NCBI GenBank assembly: GCA_946480535.1
Contig: CAMLKA010000004.1
Coordinates: forward strand, 1 to 38,769
Direction: 5' to 3'
Length of the DNA stretch: 38,769 bases
Origin: an uncultured Candidatus Saccharibacteria bacterium
Lineage (GTDB): Bacteria; Patescibacteria; Saccharimonadia; Saccharimonadales; UBA1547
Shown here: positions 32,251 to 38,769 of the stretch, piece by piece
Layout of the letters: every line of letters starts with the position of its first letter
How positions within the stretch are numbered: the first letter of the stretch is position 1
The notes under the pieces: model-generated
What the model saw: the letters and a program-made list of their open reading frames with translations, nothing else
Databases searched by the model: none
What the model was told of the DNA's origin: nothing
Program-made: the position numbers and the translations under genes

Positions 32251-32838
32251 ATGGAAAAACTAACACCCAGCCCTACCGAGACCATTATTTACGGAGGTGC
32301 TTTTAATCCCCCAACGCTCGCTCACGTCGCCATTCTTCGCGCTTGTTTTGAATATGCAGAAACAAACAATGCTGATGTGTGGGTGTTGCCAAGTGGCGAT
32401 CGTTATGACAAGACCATCCCAACCTCGCGCGAGCGCCGTCTCCAATATACTGACGCACTCATTGCTGATGCTCGTCGCACTCAGCAGGATGAAGCGGAAG
32501 TACTCACGACCGAACTTGACCGGACTGTTACGGTTGAAACAAGCGACACGCTCGCTGAACTTCAGACGACCTACCCAGACCGCAGCTTCACGTTTGTATT
32601 TGGAGCAGATTCAACCGAAACGATGGCGGATTGGAAAGATGGTGATAGCCTGCTTGAAACGCTCCCGATGCTCGTTGTTGAGCGCGAAGGTTCACGTATC
32701 AACCCACTTGCTCGTCACGCCGTGAAGCTTGCCGTTCACGCACCGGTCGTGAGTTCAACCGAAGTGCGCCAACAAATGGCGGTGCGCGGCTCTGTTGCCG
32801 GTTTGGTTTCTCCGTCAGTTGCTCAATTAATCGCCTAA
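32251..32838 (+). CDS. nadD: Nicotinate-nucleotide adenylyltransferase
   Basis: 195 residues. It joins nicotinate mononucleotide and ATP to give nicotinate adenine dinucleotide. IIYGGAFNPPTLAH (12-25) holds the GGxFxPxHxGH-type ATP site in the form GGAFNPPTLAH. VFGADSTETMADWK is the middle block, and SSTEVR (168-173) is the ISSTxIR motif. The length is normal for NadD. The ribosome site is AAGGAA (32241-32246). Divergent from nadE across the NrtR-like sites. With PncA, PncB and NadE it completes the route from nicotinamide to NAD. Confidence 0.93.
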   Translation: MEKLTPSPTETIIYGGAFNPPTLAHVAILRACFEYAETNNADVWVLPSGDRYDKTIPTSRERRLQYTDALIADARRTQQDEAEVLTTELDRTVTVETSDTLAELQTTYPDRSFTFVFGADSTETMADWKDGDSLLETLPMLVVEREGSRINPLARHAVKLAVHAPVVSSTEVRQQMAVRGSVAGLVSPSVAQLIA

Positions 32839-32867
32839 ACGCTTGTGTTTTTTGGGGAAATATTCCA

Positions 32868-32988
32868 TACTTTAGCTATGCTGATGCGCATGGGGTGACC
32901 CGTGCTAAAACAAACACATCTGAAAGCAAGCCGCCCCGGGTGGGCGCGCAGCAGCAAAGAGCCACCTCTGTAAAAAGAGGTGGTTTTC
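32868..32988 (+). ncRNA. Possible small structured RNA ending in a terminator
   Basis: After nadD there is no plausible gene for about 190 bases. GCATGGG/CCCGTGC (32888-32905) forms a hairpin with a GTGA tetraloop. An A-rich stretch and a GC-rich segment with GCCC/GGGC (near 32933-32945) follow. A strong terminator ends it: CCACCTCT (32962-32969) with AGAGGTGG (32976-32983) and TTTT. TACTTT (32868-32873) or TATGCT (32877-32882) could be a -10. It fits none of the riboswitch or 4.5S RNA patterns I know. It could also simply be nadD's 3' UTR. Confidence 0.4.
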
Positions 32989-33032
32989 TGTTGGAGGCGT
33001 ATAATAAGAGGGTGATAAGTGAGGAGGAATGT

Positions 33033-33266
33033 ATGCCCTACAAATCTACTAACGAATTACCCGAGAGCGTGAAATCTGTTTTGCCTGACCATGCCCAAGA
33101 TATTTATAAAGAAGCTTTTAATAGCGCCTACGAAGAATACAAAGATCCTTCGGAACGACGTGGCGATGCCGACCGTGAAGAGACTGCCCACAAAGTTGCG
33201 TGGTCGGCGGTGAAAAAGAAATATGAAAAAGGCCACGATGATAAGTGGCATCCAAGTCATCGGTAG
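33033..33266 (+). CDS. chaB: ChaB family protein
   Basis: 77 residues. The ChaB fold is clear: YKSTNELPESVKSVLPDHAQ, then IYKEAFNSAYEEYKDP, and the conserved end ETAHKVAWSAVKKKYEK with KWHP. ChaB is a small acidic helical protein first linked to the cation antiporter ChaA. Its real job is uncertain, and no chaA is nearby. The start follows GAGGAGGA. A longer frame from 32895 runs through the terminator hairpin and is rejected. Confidence 0.9.
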   Translation: MPYKSTNELPESVKSVLPDHAQDIYKEAFNSAYEEYKDPSERRGDADREETAHKVAWSAVKKKYEKGHDDKWHPSHR

Positions 33267-33275
33267 GGGGAAGAC

Positions 33276-34262
33276 CTACTGAACTCCTGTTGCCTTCTTT
33301 GCTTTGCCGATTGAGTAGTCGGAGAATATAGTTTTTCGAAGACTGCGGAAGAAATAATAGCCAGGAAGAATTGCAAGCCAGTAGCTAATGAGGCGGTAAA
33401 GTAACGTGACACTCAGTGCGGTTGCGGGGTCAAGTCCAACGATGATAAGCCCCGAGTAGATACCCATTTCGGCTGATCCAATGCCCCCAGGAGTTGGCAC
33501 GAACGTGGCGGCGATATTCCCAAAGGTATAGGCCAGGAGGGCATCGGCAAACGTGATGTCCGTGCCGAGCGCTTTCGCACACACCATAAGGGCGAGAATG
33601 TTCAGCGACGTACCAATACCATTCAGCACTGCATTTACCACCAAGGCTTTTGGCCGCGACTTGTAGGCTGCCAGATTCTTTTTAAAAGTCGCCCAGAACG
33701 TGGTAATTTTTTTCCGAATATTTTTCGAAGTCAGCACCGTGATGAGTGCTCCAAGAAGCAGGAGTGCGCCAAGATTCACGGCTGCCGATTGGGCATTTTG
33801 TTTCTCGAATACGCTATTTAGGGAAACGTCGCTCAATATAAGCGCCAAGATAATCAGCACAATGTACGCTGTCGTGCTCAAAATCGCGTTCATAGTGAGG
33901 GCGGCCGCCGCCTGGGTGGGGGTATGGCCCTTCTTGATGAAATAGTAAATATTCAAACTAATTGTTCCAACGCCTTGCGGAAGGATTTTATTCACAAAAA
34001 GCGTGGCCGCTTGTACGCGAAGGGTGAGTGCATACGACAGTTTTTTAAATGAAAGCATAACGAATTGAAGGGCGAGCACTGGAATGCCCGTGTAGTACAA
34101 AAGAATACCGACGAGAACCCAGCCGAGATCGGCGGTCCAGAGTGTCTGTAGGCTTTCGACGAGCGTGTCGAGTTGAGGGATGAAGACGCGTGCCGCAAGC
34201 AGAACAATAAGGCCGAGAAGGATGACTCTTTTATGACGCTGCCAAAAGGTCTTCAGTGACAT
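33276..34262 (-). CDS. Flippase-like membrane protein (lysylphosphatidylglycerol synthase TM family)
   Basis: 328 residues from ATG 34262, with seven or eight membrane segments. The family blocks are visible: LGWVLVGILLYYTGIPVLAL, RVQAATLFVNKILPQGVGTI, and the late TFGNIAATFVPTPGGIGSAE followed by YRLISYWLAILPGYYFFR. These define the UPF0104/AglD-like integral domain that also forms the membrane half of MprF, where it flips lipids. No synthetase domain is attached. It may move a lipid-linked sugar or phospholipid across the membrane. A GTG 18 bases earlier is the other possible start. No ribosome site is seen. TATAAT lies four to nine bases before the ATG, so the start is uncertain. Confidence 0.85.
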   Translation of the reverse strand: MSLKTFWQRHKRVILLGLIVLLAARVFIPQLDTLVESLQTLWTADLGWVLVGILLYYTGIPVLALQFVMLSFKKLSYALTLRVQAATLFVNKILPQGVGTISLNIYYFIKKGHTPTQAAAALTMNAILSTTAYIVLIILALILSDVSLNSVFEKQNAQSAAVNLGALLLLGALITVLTSKNIRKKITTFWATFKKNLAAYKSRPKALVVNAVLNGIGTSLNILALMVCAKALGTDITFADALLAYTFGNIAATFVPTPGGIGSAEMGIYSGLIIVGLDPATALSVTLLYRLISYWLAILPGYYFFRSLRKTIFSDYSIGKAKKATGVQ

Positions 34263-34313
34263 ACTTGGATTATACGTCACTTATTCTATTCTCGATATTT
34301 TATTCGACTGCTT

Positions 34314-34319
34314 TATAAT
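34314..34319 (+). promoter_or_regulatory. -10 box of the leaderless MurF-like gene
   Basis: TATAAT at 34314-34319 ends 7 bases before the ATG at 34327, which would be the first transcribed codon. No good -35 was seen. Confidence 0.55.
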
Positions 34320-34326
34320 GGAACTA

Positions 34327-35610
34327 ATGTTTAAAGCCTTTATTCAGTCAAAACTTGAACGATCTGTAAAGAAATATTTTAAGAAGCACCCTGAGGTGAA
34401 GCTCGTTGCTGTTGTAGGAAGTGTAGGTAAAACAAGCACGAAGGTGGCAATTGGCACAGTGCTGAACGAAAAGTTTCGTGTCCGTCTTCATGAGGGGAAT
34501 CATAACTCAGAGCTAAGTGCGCCTCTGGCGATTCTGGGTGTTGAATTCCCTGATAATATTCGTAACCTCGGCGAGTGGGCGGCGGTTTTTAAGGCCGTCA
34601 AGCTTCGCATTAAGCAACCGGCGGACGTCGATGTTATTGTGCAAGAACTGGGTACCGATGGGATTGGCCAAATTCCTCACTTTGGAAAGTACCTCACGCC
34701 AGATATTGCGGTCGTTACTTCAGTAGCTCCAGAGCATATGGAATTCTTCAAGACACTGGATGCGGTAGCGGCTGAAGAGCTCGCTGCGGCGAATTTTAGT
34801 AAATGGGCACTTATTAACCGTGACGATATACCAGGCGTATATGCCGCTGATATAACGAATCCTAATCTCAATACCTACGGAACAACCGATGCCGCCGAGT
34901 ACCGCTTTGATAGTGCCGACTATACTTTTGAGGACGGATTTAGCGGGGTGTTTATTGCACCAGAATATCCACTTACTATTCCTACAACGTTGCGACTGAT
35001 TGGCGAGCATAGCACCCGTGCCGCAGTGGCTGCTGGTGCTGTTGGCGCAAAACTCGGCATGACACCAGAAGAGGTTGCGAGTGGTATGAGCAAAATTCGG
35101 CCGGTGAAGGGGCGTATGAATATCCTTCGTGGTGTGAACAGCACGACTATTATTGATGATTCGTATAATTCGAGCCCGCTTGCGGTTGCTTCGGCACTTC
35201 GCGCTTTGTATCAAATGAATGTACCACAGCGTATTGCGGTGCTTGGAAGTATGAATGAGCTTGGTGATATGACAGAGGCAGAGCATGCTGCGGTAGGAAA
35301 ACTGTGTGACCCGATTGAATTGGCGCACGTTATTACTGTTGGTGAGGCGGCCGAAAAGTATCTTGCGCCAGTTGCACGTGCGAATGGCTGTCATGTTGTG
35401 AGCTTTAAGAGCGCACTTGAAGCGGGTGCTTATGCCCATAAGTTTATTGAGCGCGGAGGAGCAATGCTATTTAAAGGCTCTCAAGGTGGCGTGTATTTGG
35501 AAGAAGGTATTAAGGTGGTACTCCACTCTACGGAAGACGAGGTGCAGCTTGTTCGTCAATCGCCAGCATGGCTTGAAAAGAAAAAGGAATTTTTCTCGAA
35601 CCTCTCGTAA
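34327..35610 (+). CDS. Mur ligase family protein, MurF-like
   Basis: 427 residues. The ATP loop is VVGSVGKTSTKVAI (GSVGKTS at 31-37). Central blocks are HEGNHNSELSAPLAILGVEF and TDGIGQIPHFGKYLTPDIAV followed by VTSVAPEHMEFFKTLDAVAA, and the C-terminal domain has TTIIDDSYNSSPLAVASALR and IAVLGSMNELGDMTEAEHAA. This matches MurF, which adds D-Ala-D-Ala to the UDP-MurNAc-tripeptide in peptidoglycan synthesis. A tRNA-independent relative with another amino-acid substrate cannot be excluded. An ATG nine bases earlier overlaps the -10 box and is not used. The initiation looks leaderless. Confidence 0.88.
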   Translation: MFKAFIQSKLERSVKKYFKKHPEVKLVAVVGSVGKTSTKVAIGTVLNEKFRVRLHEGNHNSELSAPLAILGVEFPDNIRNLGEWAAVFKAVKLRIKQPADVDVIVQELGTDGIGQIPHFGKYLTPDIAVVTSVAPEHMEFFKTLDAVAAEELAAANFSKWALINRDDIPGVYAADITNPNLNTYGTTDAAEYRFDSADYTFEDGFSGVFIAPEYPLTIPTTLRLIGEHSTRAAVAAGAVGAKLGMTPEEVASGMSKIRPVKGRMNILRGVNSTTIIDDSYNSSPLAVASALRALYQMNVPQRIAVLGSMNELGDMTEAEHAAVGKLCDPIELAHVITVGEAAEKYLAPVARANGCHVVSFKSALEAGAYAHKFIERGGAMLFKGSQGGVYLEEGIKVVLHSTEDEVQLVRQSPAWLEKKKEFFSNLS

Positions 35611-35658
35611 TGCTTATGGTATGCTTAAGGCAGTATCTAATAAGTGAGAGTTTTTAGT

Positions 35659-37017
35659 ATGCGAGACGAGCCAAAAGATGAAACAGCGCAACAAGACGTT
35701 GAGCCAGTGCTTGAGGTGCAAGATACCTCTGAACAAGAGCAAGATAATGTGAATGAAGTCACACCAACTGAAGAGCCAGAAGTGACAACCGAAACTCCGA
35801 CCGAGTCGGTAGTTGAGGCGCCTGTCGAGGAACCAACTTCAACGCTCCCATCTCCAAACGAGAGTCCTGAAGACGCAGTAGCGCCTGGAGTTATTGCTTC
35901 TGCGCCTGTGGTGTCTGCGATGGATCCGTCGGGCGTGCCTCCAAAGAAGGGCAAAAAAGCCCTTATTATTGGGCTTATTGCGGCAGGAGTAGCAGCGCTG
36001 CTTGTTGGCGGTAGTGCACTCGCCTATAACTTCTGGTACCAAAACCCCGACAAGGTAGTCAGTGATGCAATTGTAAACGCAATTACTGCAAAGACGGTGA
36101 GCGCGACCGGTACGCTTGAAGTTGAAAGCGAAGACTATACGGTAAAGATTGAAGCTTCTGCGAAGAATAGTATCGAAGCGAACGCTCACGTTGCGGTGAA
36201 GGTAACGTATGCCGCAGATGGTATGAGCGTTACGGTTGATGGTGAAGGTATCTATTCATCAGACGGCGACCTGTACGTGAAGCTCAACGACGCCAAGGAA
36301 CTGGCAGCGTCAATTGAAGAACAGTCTGACGGACAACTTAGCTTCGAGGTATTCTCGGGGGTTATTGAGAAAATTGATGGCAACTGGATTAAGATTGGCA
36401 AGGGTGACCTCGGCGACTTTAGTGAAGACTACGAAAAGTCACGACAGTGTGTTGCTGATATTTCAAAGCAACTCGATGAAGACAGTGCGTTCGTGCGCCA
36501 AGTTGAAAACGAAATCCAAGATCTGTACAAGAAAAACCAATTTATTATTGTTGGCAATAAGCTTGGTTCACGCACTATCAACGGACAAGGAAGCCTTGGC
36601 TATAGCCTGAGCGCAGACCCTGAGGTTGCCGATACGTTCTTTACTGAATTTGCAAATACTGAGATTGGGCAGCGCCTGAAGGACTGCGACGAATCTATCG
36701 ACTTTAGCGACATTGTGAGCGAAGACGCGAAGAAGGACGACGGAACTGAAACCGAAGCTGAAATTTGGGTAAGCCGTTTTGGTCACTACATTACTGAGGT
36801 AAACTTGAAGGCCGATGAAGACGGAACCAAGGGGAATATTGTTATTAACCCTGTGTTCAACAAGGATGAGGCAATTGAAATTCCAGCAAATGCTATTCCA
36901 CTCTCAGAACTTCAGGCTGACATTGAAAAGGCATATGAAGAATACTACGCCTCTTACGATGATGAGATGTATTACGATTCAGTCGACATGACGGACACGA
37001 CGAGCACTGAAATTTAG
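35659..37017 (+). CDS. Anchored acidic protein with a large exported domain
   Basis: 452 residues. A highly acidic, Glu/Thr/Val/Pro-rich cytoplasmic part (1-95) precedes a basic patch (PPKKGKKA) and one membrane segment (LIIGLIAAGVAALLVGGSAL). The outer part begins YNFWYQNPDKVVSDAIVNAI, a form common in anchored CPR proteins, and runs as a beta-rich repeat (VSATGTLEVESEDYTVKIEA) comparable to lipoprotein carrier-like folds. Two cysteines (RQCVADI, KDCDESI) could form a disulphide. The end is Tyr/Asp-rich. No enzyme motif is seen. Start at ATG 35659 is preferred over GTG 35644. The extended -10 TGG-TATGCT (35617-35625) lies upstream. Confidence 0.7.
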   Translation: MRDEPKDETAQQDVEPVLEVQDTSEQEQDNVNEVTPTEEPEVTTETPTESVVEAPVEEPTSTLPSPNESPEDAVAPGVIASAPVVSAMDPSGVPPKKGKKALIIGLIAAGVAALLVGGSALAYNFWYQNPDKVVSDAIVNAITAKTVSATGTLEVESEDYTVKIEASAKNSIEANAHVAVKVTYAADGMSVTVDGEGIYSSDGDLYVKLNDAKELAASIEEQSDGQLSFEVFSGVIEKIDGNWIKIGKGDLGDFSEDYEKSRQCVADISKQLDEDSAFVRQVENEIQDLYKKNQFIIVGNKLGSRTINGQGSLGYSLSADPEVADTFFTEFANTEIGQRLKDCDESIDFSDIVSEDAKKDDGTETEAEIWVSRFGHYITEVNLKADEDGTKGNIVINPVFNKDEAIEIPANAIPLSELQADIEKAYEEYYASYDDEMYYDSVDMTDTTSTEI

Positions 37018-37039
37018 AAAGTGCTTCAAGCGGAAATGC

Positions 37040-37069
37040 AAACCTCCTCTTACCTTATAGAGGAGGTTT
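37040..37069 (+). terminator. Terminator before leuS
   Basis: AAACCTCCTCT (37040-37050) pairs with AGAGGAGGTTT (37059-37069) around an eight-base loop and runs into TTTT. Confidence 0.85.
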
Positions 37070-37078
37070 TGCTATACT
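37070..37078 (+). promoter_or_regulatory. Extended -10 promoter of leuS
   Basis: TGC-TATACT at 37070-37078 directly follows the terminator T run and ends 9 bases before the leuS ATG, so leuS is probably leaderless. Confidence 0.6.
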
Positions 37079-37087
37079 TACTCTATT

Positions 37088-38769
37088 ATGAGGCGATACA
37101 ATCCGGCAGAAATTGAACCCAAATGGCAACAAATTTGGGAAGAGCAGCAAGCGTTTGCTGCTATTGATAATGATTCACGTGTGAAAACATATATTTCGCC
37201 GATGTTCCCGTATCCAAGTGGTGCAGGTATGCACACCGGACACGCTTTCGAGCACTCGATTGTTGACGCGGTGGCTCGTTTCTATCGCCAACACGGTCAC
37301 AACGTTTTGAACCCAATGGGCTGGGATGCGTTTGGTCTACCGACTGAAAACTACGCAATTAAGACGGGTACGTCACCTGTTGAGGCTACTGAAACATTTA
37401 TTGCAAACTTCAAAAACCAAATTAAGCGCATTGGCTCAAGTATCGACTGGAATCGCGAAATTAATACCAGTGATCCTGAATACTACAAATGGACGCAGTG
37501 GATTTTTACTGAGTTTTACAAGCGCGGACTTGCGTACCAAAAAGAGGCATTGCAGTGGTGGTGTCCTGTTGATAAGACGGTCCTTGCAAACGAGCAGGTA
37601 GAGGGCGGTCACTGTTGGCGCTGTGGCTCATTGGTTGAGAAGAAATCAATGAAGCAGTGGTTCTTCAAGATTACTGACTACGCGGATGCGCTGCTTGATG
37701 AAATCGACGGACTCGATTGGCCACAGAAAATTAAGACGGCTCAAACAAACTGGATTGGCCGTTCGGTTGGTGCTGAAATTCAATTTAAGGTTGCTGATTC
37801 TGACGACGTTATTACTGTTTTCTCAACCCGCCCCGACACCATTTTTGGCGCAACCTTTGTGGTGCTTGCCCCTGAAAATGCCCTCGCGTTGAAGCTTGCG
37901 ACGGGTGATTTCAAGGAATCGACCGAAAGCTACATCAAAGAAGCGGTGAAGAAATCTGAGATTGAACGTACGAACGATACGAAGGAAAAGACGGGTGTAT
38001 TTACAGGTTCATACGCACTCAACCCACTCACTGGCGAACAAGTACCTGTATGGGTAGCCGATTACGTACTTGGCGGGTACGGCACGGGTGCGGTCATGGC
38101 CGTTCCGGCACACGACGAGCGTGACTTTGCGTTTGCCGAAAAGTACAGCTTGCCGATTATTGAAGTAGTTGAAAAGCCAGAAGGTACCGTTGAGCAAGTA
38201 TTCCACGGCGAGGGCGTGCTTATTAACTCGGGTGAGTTTGATGGCCAACTTGCCAACGATGCGCGTGAAGCAATTGTTGCATGGCTCGAAGAGAATAAGC
38301 TGGGTGAGGCAAAGACGACCTACAAAATGCGCGACTGGCTCATTAGTCGCCAACGCTACTGGGGCGCGCCTATTCCAATTATCCACTGTGAAGAGCACGG
38401 CGCCGTGGCTGTTCCTGAAGACCAACTGCCTGTAGTGCTTCCTGAAGTTGAAGATTTTGCACCAAAGGGCGACGGCCAATCAACCTTGGCGCACGCGACC
38501 GATTGGGTGAATACGACCTGTCCTGAGTGTGGCAAGCCTGCAAAGCGTGAAACCGACACGATGGATGGCTATGCATGTTCAAGCTGGTACCTCCTTCGCT
38601 ACAATGACCCAAAGAATGCAGAGCGTGCTTGGGATCCTGAAAAAGTTAATTACTGGAGCCCTGTCGACTTTTACGTTGGCGGTGACCACGCAGTGGCGCA
38701 CCTTCTGTATGTTCGTTTCTGGTCACACGTCTTTAAAGACATGGGGTTGGTTGATTTCACCGAGCCAGT
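37088..38769 (+). CDS. leuS: Leucyl-tRNA synthetase (N-terminal 560 residues, cut by window end)
   Basis: The frame is open from ATG 37088 to the end of the window. It charges tRNA-Leu with leucine. The class I site is MFPYPSGAGMHTGHAFEHSI, with HTGH as the HIGH motif, then NPMGWDAFGLPTENYAI. A zinc-binding region reads WWCPVDKTVLANEQVEGGHC and RCGSLVEKKSMKQWFFKITD. The editing domain contains VFSTRPDTIFGATFVVLAPE and GTGAVMAVPAHDERDFAFAE, with the conserved Asp intact. After it come MRDWLISRQRYWGAPIPIIH, a second Cys pair (CPECGK), and MDGYACSSWYLLRY. The KMSKS end lies beyond the window. No ribosome site is seen; the -10 ends 9 bases before the ATG. Confidence 0.96.
   Translation, partial: MRRYNPAEIEPKWQQIWEEQQAFAAIDNDSRVKTYISPMFPYPSGAGMHTGHAFEHSIVDAVARFYRQHGHNVLNPMGWDAFGLPTENYAIKTGTSPVEATETFIANFKNQIKRIGSSIDWNREINTSDPEYYKWTQWIFTEFYKRGLAYQKEALQWWCPVDKTVLANEQVEGGHCWRCGSLVEKKSMKQWFFKITDYADALLDEIDGLDWPQKIKTAQTNWIGRSVGAEIQFKVADSDDVITVFSTRPDTIFGATFVVLAPENALALKLATGDFKESTESYIKEAVKKSEIERTNDTKEKTGVFTGSYALNPLTGEQVPVWVADYVLGGYGTGAVMAVPAHDERDFAFAEKYSLPIIEVVEKPEGTVEQVFHGEGVLINSGEFDGQLANDAREAIVAWLEENKLGEAKTTYKMRDWLISRQRYWGAPIPIIHCEEHGAVAVPEDQLPVVLPEVEDFAPKGDGQSTLAHATDWVNTTCPECGKPAKRETDTMDGYACSSWYLLRYNDPKNAERAWDPEKVNYWSPVDFYVGGDHAVAHLLYVRFWSHVFKDMGLVDFTEP

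Noticed and set aside
32868..32988. 4.5S (SRP) RNA, fluoride, TPP, ZTP or c-di-GMP riboswitch
   Set aside because: None of the conserved loops of these families could be found in the right order.
32895..33032. N-terminal extension of ChaB
   Set aside because: The extension would translate through a perfect terminator hairpin and lacks a ribosome site. ATG 33033 has GAGGAGGA and gives the normal ChaB length.

Overview
The window looks like a chromosomal piece of a Candidate Phyla Radiation bacterium, most probably Candidatus Saccharibacteria (TM7). This rests on protein style and layout, not on a database search. Genes are tightly packed with 1-17 bp overlaps, many exported proteins are Thr/Glu-rich, several genes appear to start leaderless just after a -10 box, UGA is a normal stop, and NAD is made only by salvage. 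Most genes are near 50% GC, but 24.1-27.77 kb is clearly richer.

Layout. 0-0.4 kb: the end of a GT4 glycosyltransferase, tRNA-Gly(GCC), and a second copy of the tRNA 3' end. 0.4-1.65 kb: a copper operon (CsoR operator, DUF4396, CsoR, DUF305). 1.7-12.1 kb: DUF1428 protein, exported protein, DHFR-like reductase, ArsR-MMPL exporter pair, ECF sigma/anti-sigma pair facing a PepSY-like exported protein across a near-symmetrical ECF promoter, anchored alpha/beta hydrolase, HtrA protease and MFS carrier. 12.2-17.7 kb: tRNA-Cys, tRNA-Leu, LemA, HtpX, a membrane protein, LigA (without its zinc-finger cysteines), a PGPGW protein and an RRM protein.

17.8-32.8 kb is the centre of interest: an NAD/ADP-ribose island. 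It holds PncA, PncB, a NUDT9-like Nudix-kinase fusion, two histidine phosphatases, a NadM-like nucleotidyltransferase-methyltransferase fusion, a GC-rich cassette (J-domain pseudokinase, VWA protein, PurA-like protein), an ADP-ribosylglycohydrolase, a Nudix-wHTH repressor of NrtR type, NadE and NadD. Six copies of a 21-bp palindrome (TTAnTGT-N7-ACAnTAA, core GT-N7-AC) plus one degenerate copy lie in its four control regions. This matches the published NrtR core, so the whole island is probably one ADP-ribose-sensing regulon.

Between the cassette and the ADP-ribosylglycohydrolase gene lies a complete hammerhead ribozyme with its stem III open. It follows a long GNRA-capped hairpin, and a repressor site spans the start codon 20 bases downstream. 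A self-cleaving RNA joining a pseudokinase/VWA/PurA-like cassette to an ADP-ribose hydrolase under NrtR control is the best candidate here for an undescribed system.

32.8-38.8 kb: a possible small RNA, ChaB, a flippase-like membrane protein, a MurF-like ligase, an anchored acidic protein and the first 560 codons of LeuS. No gap over 300 bases lacks a gene.
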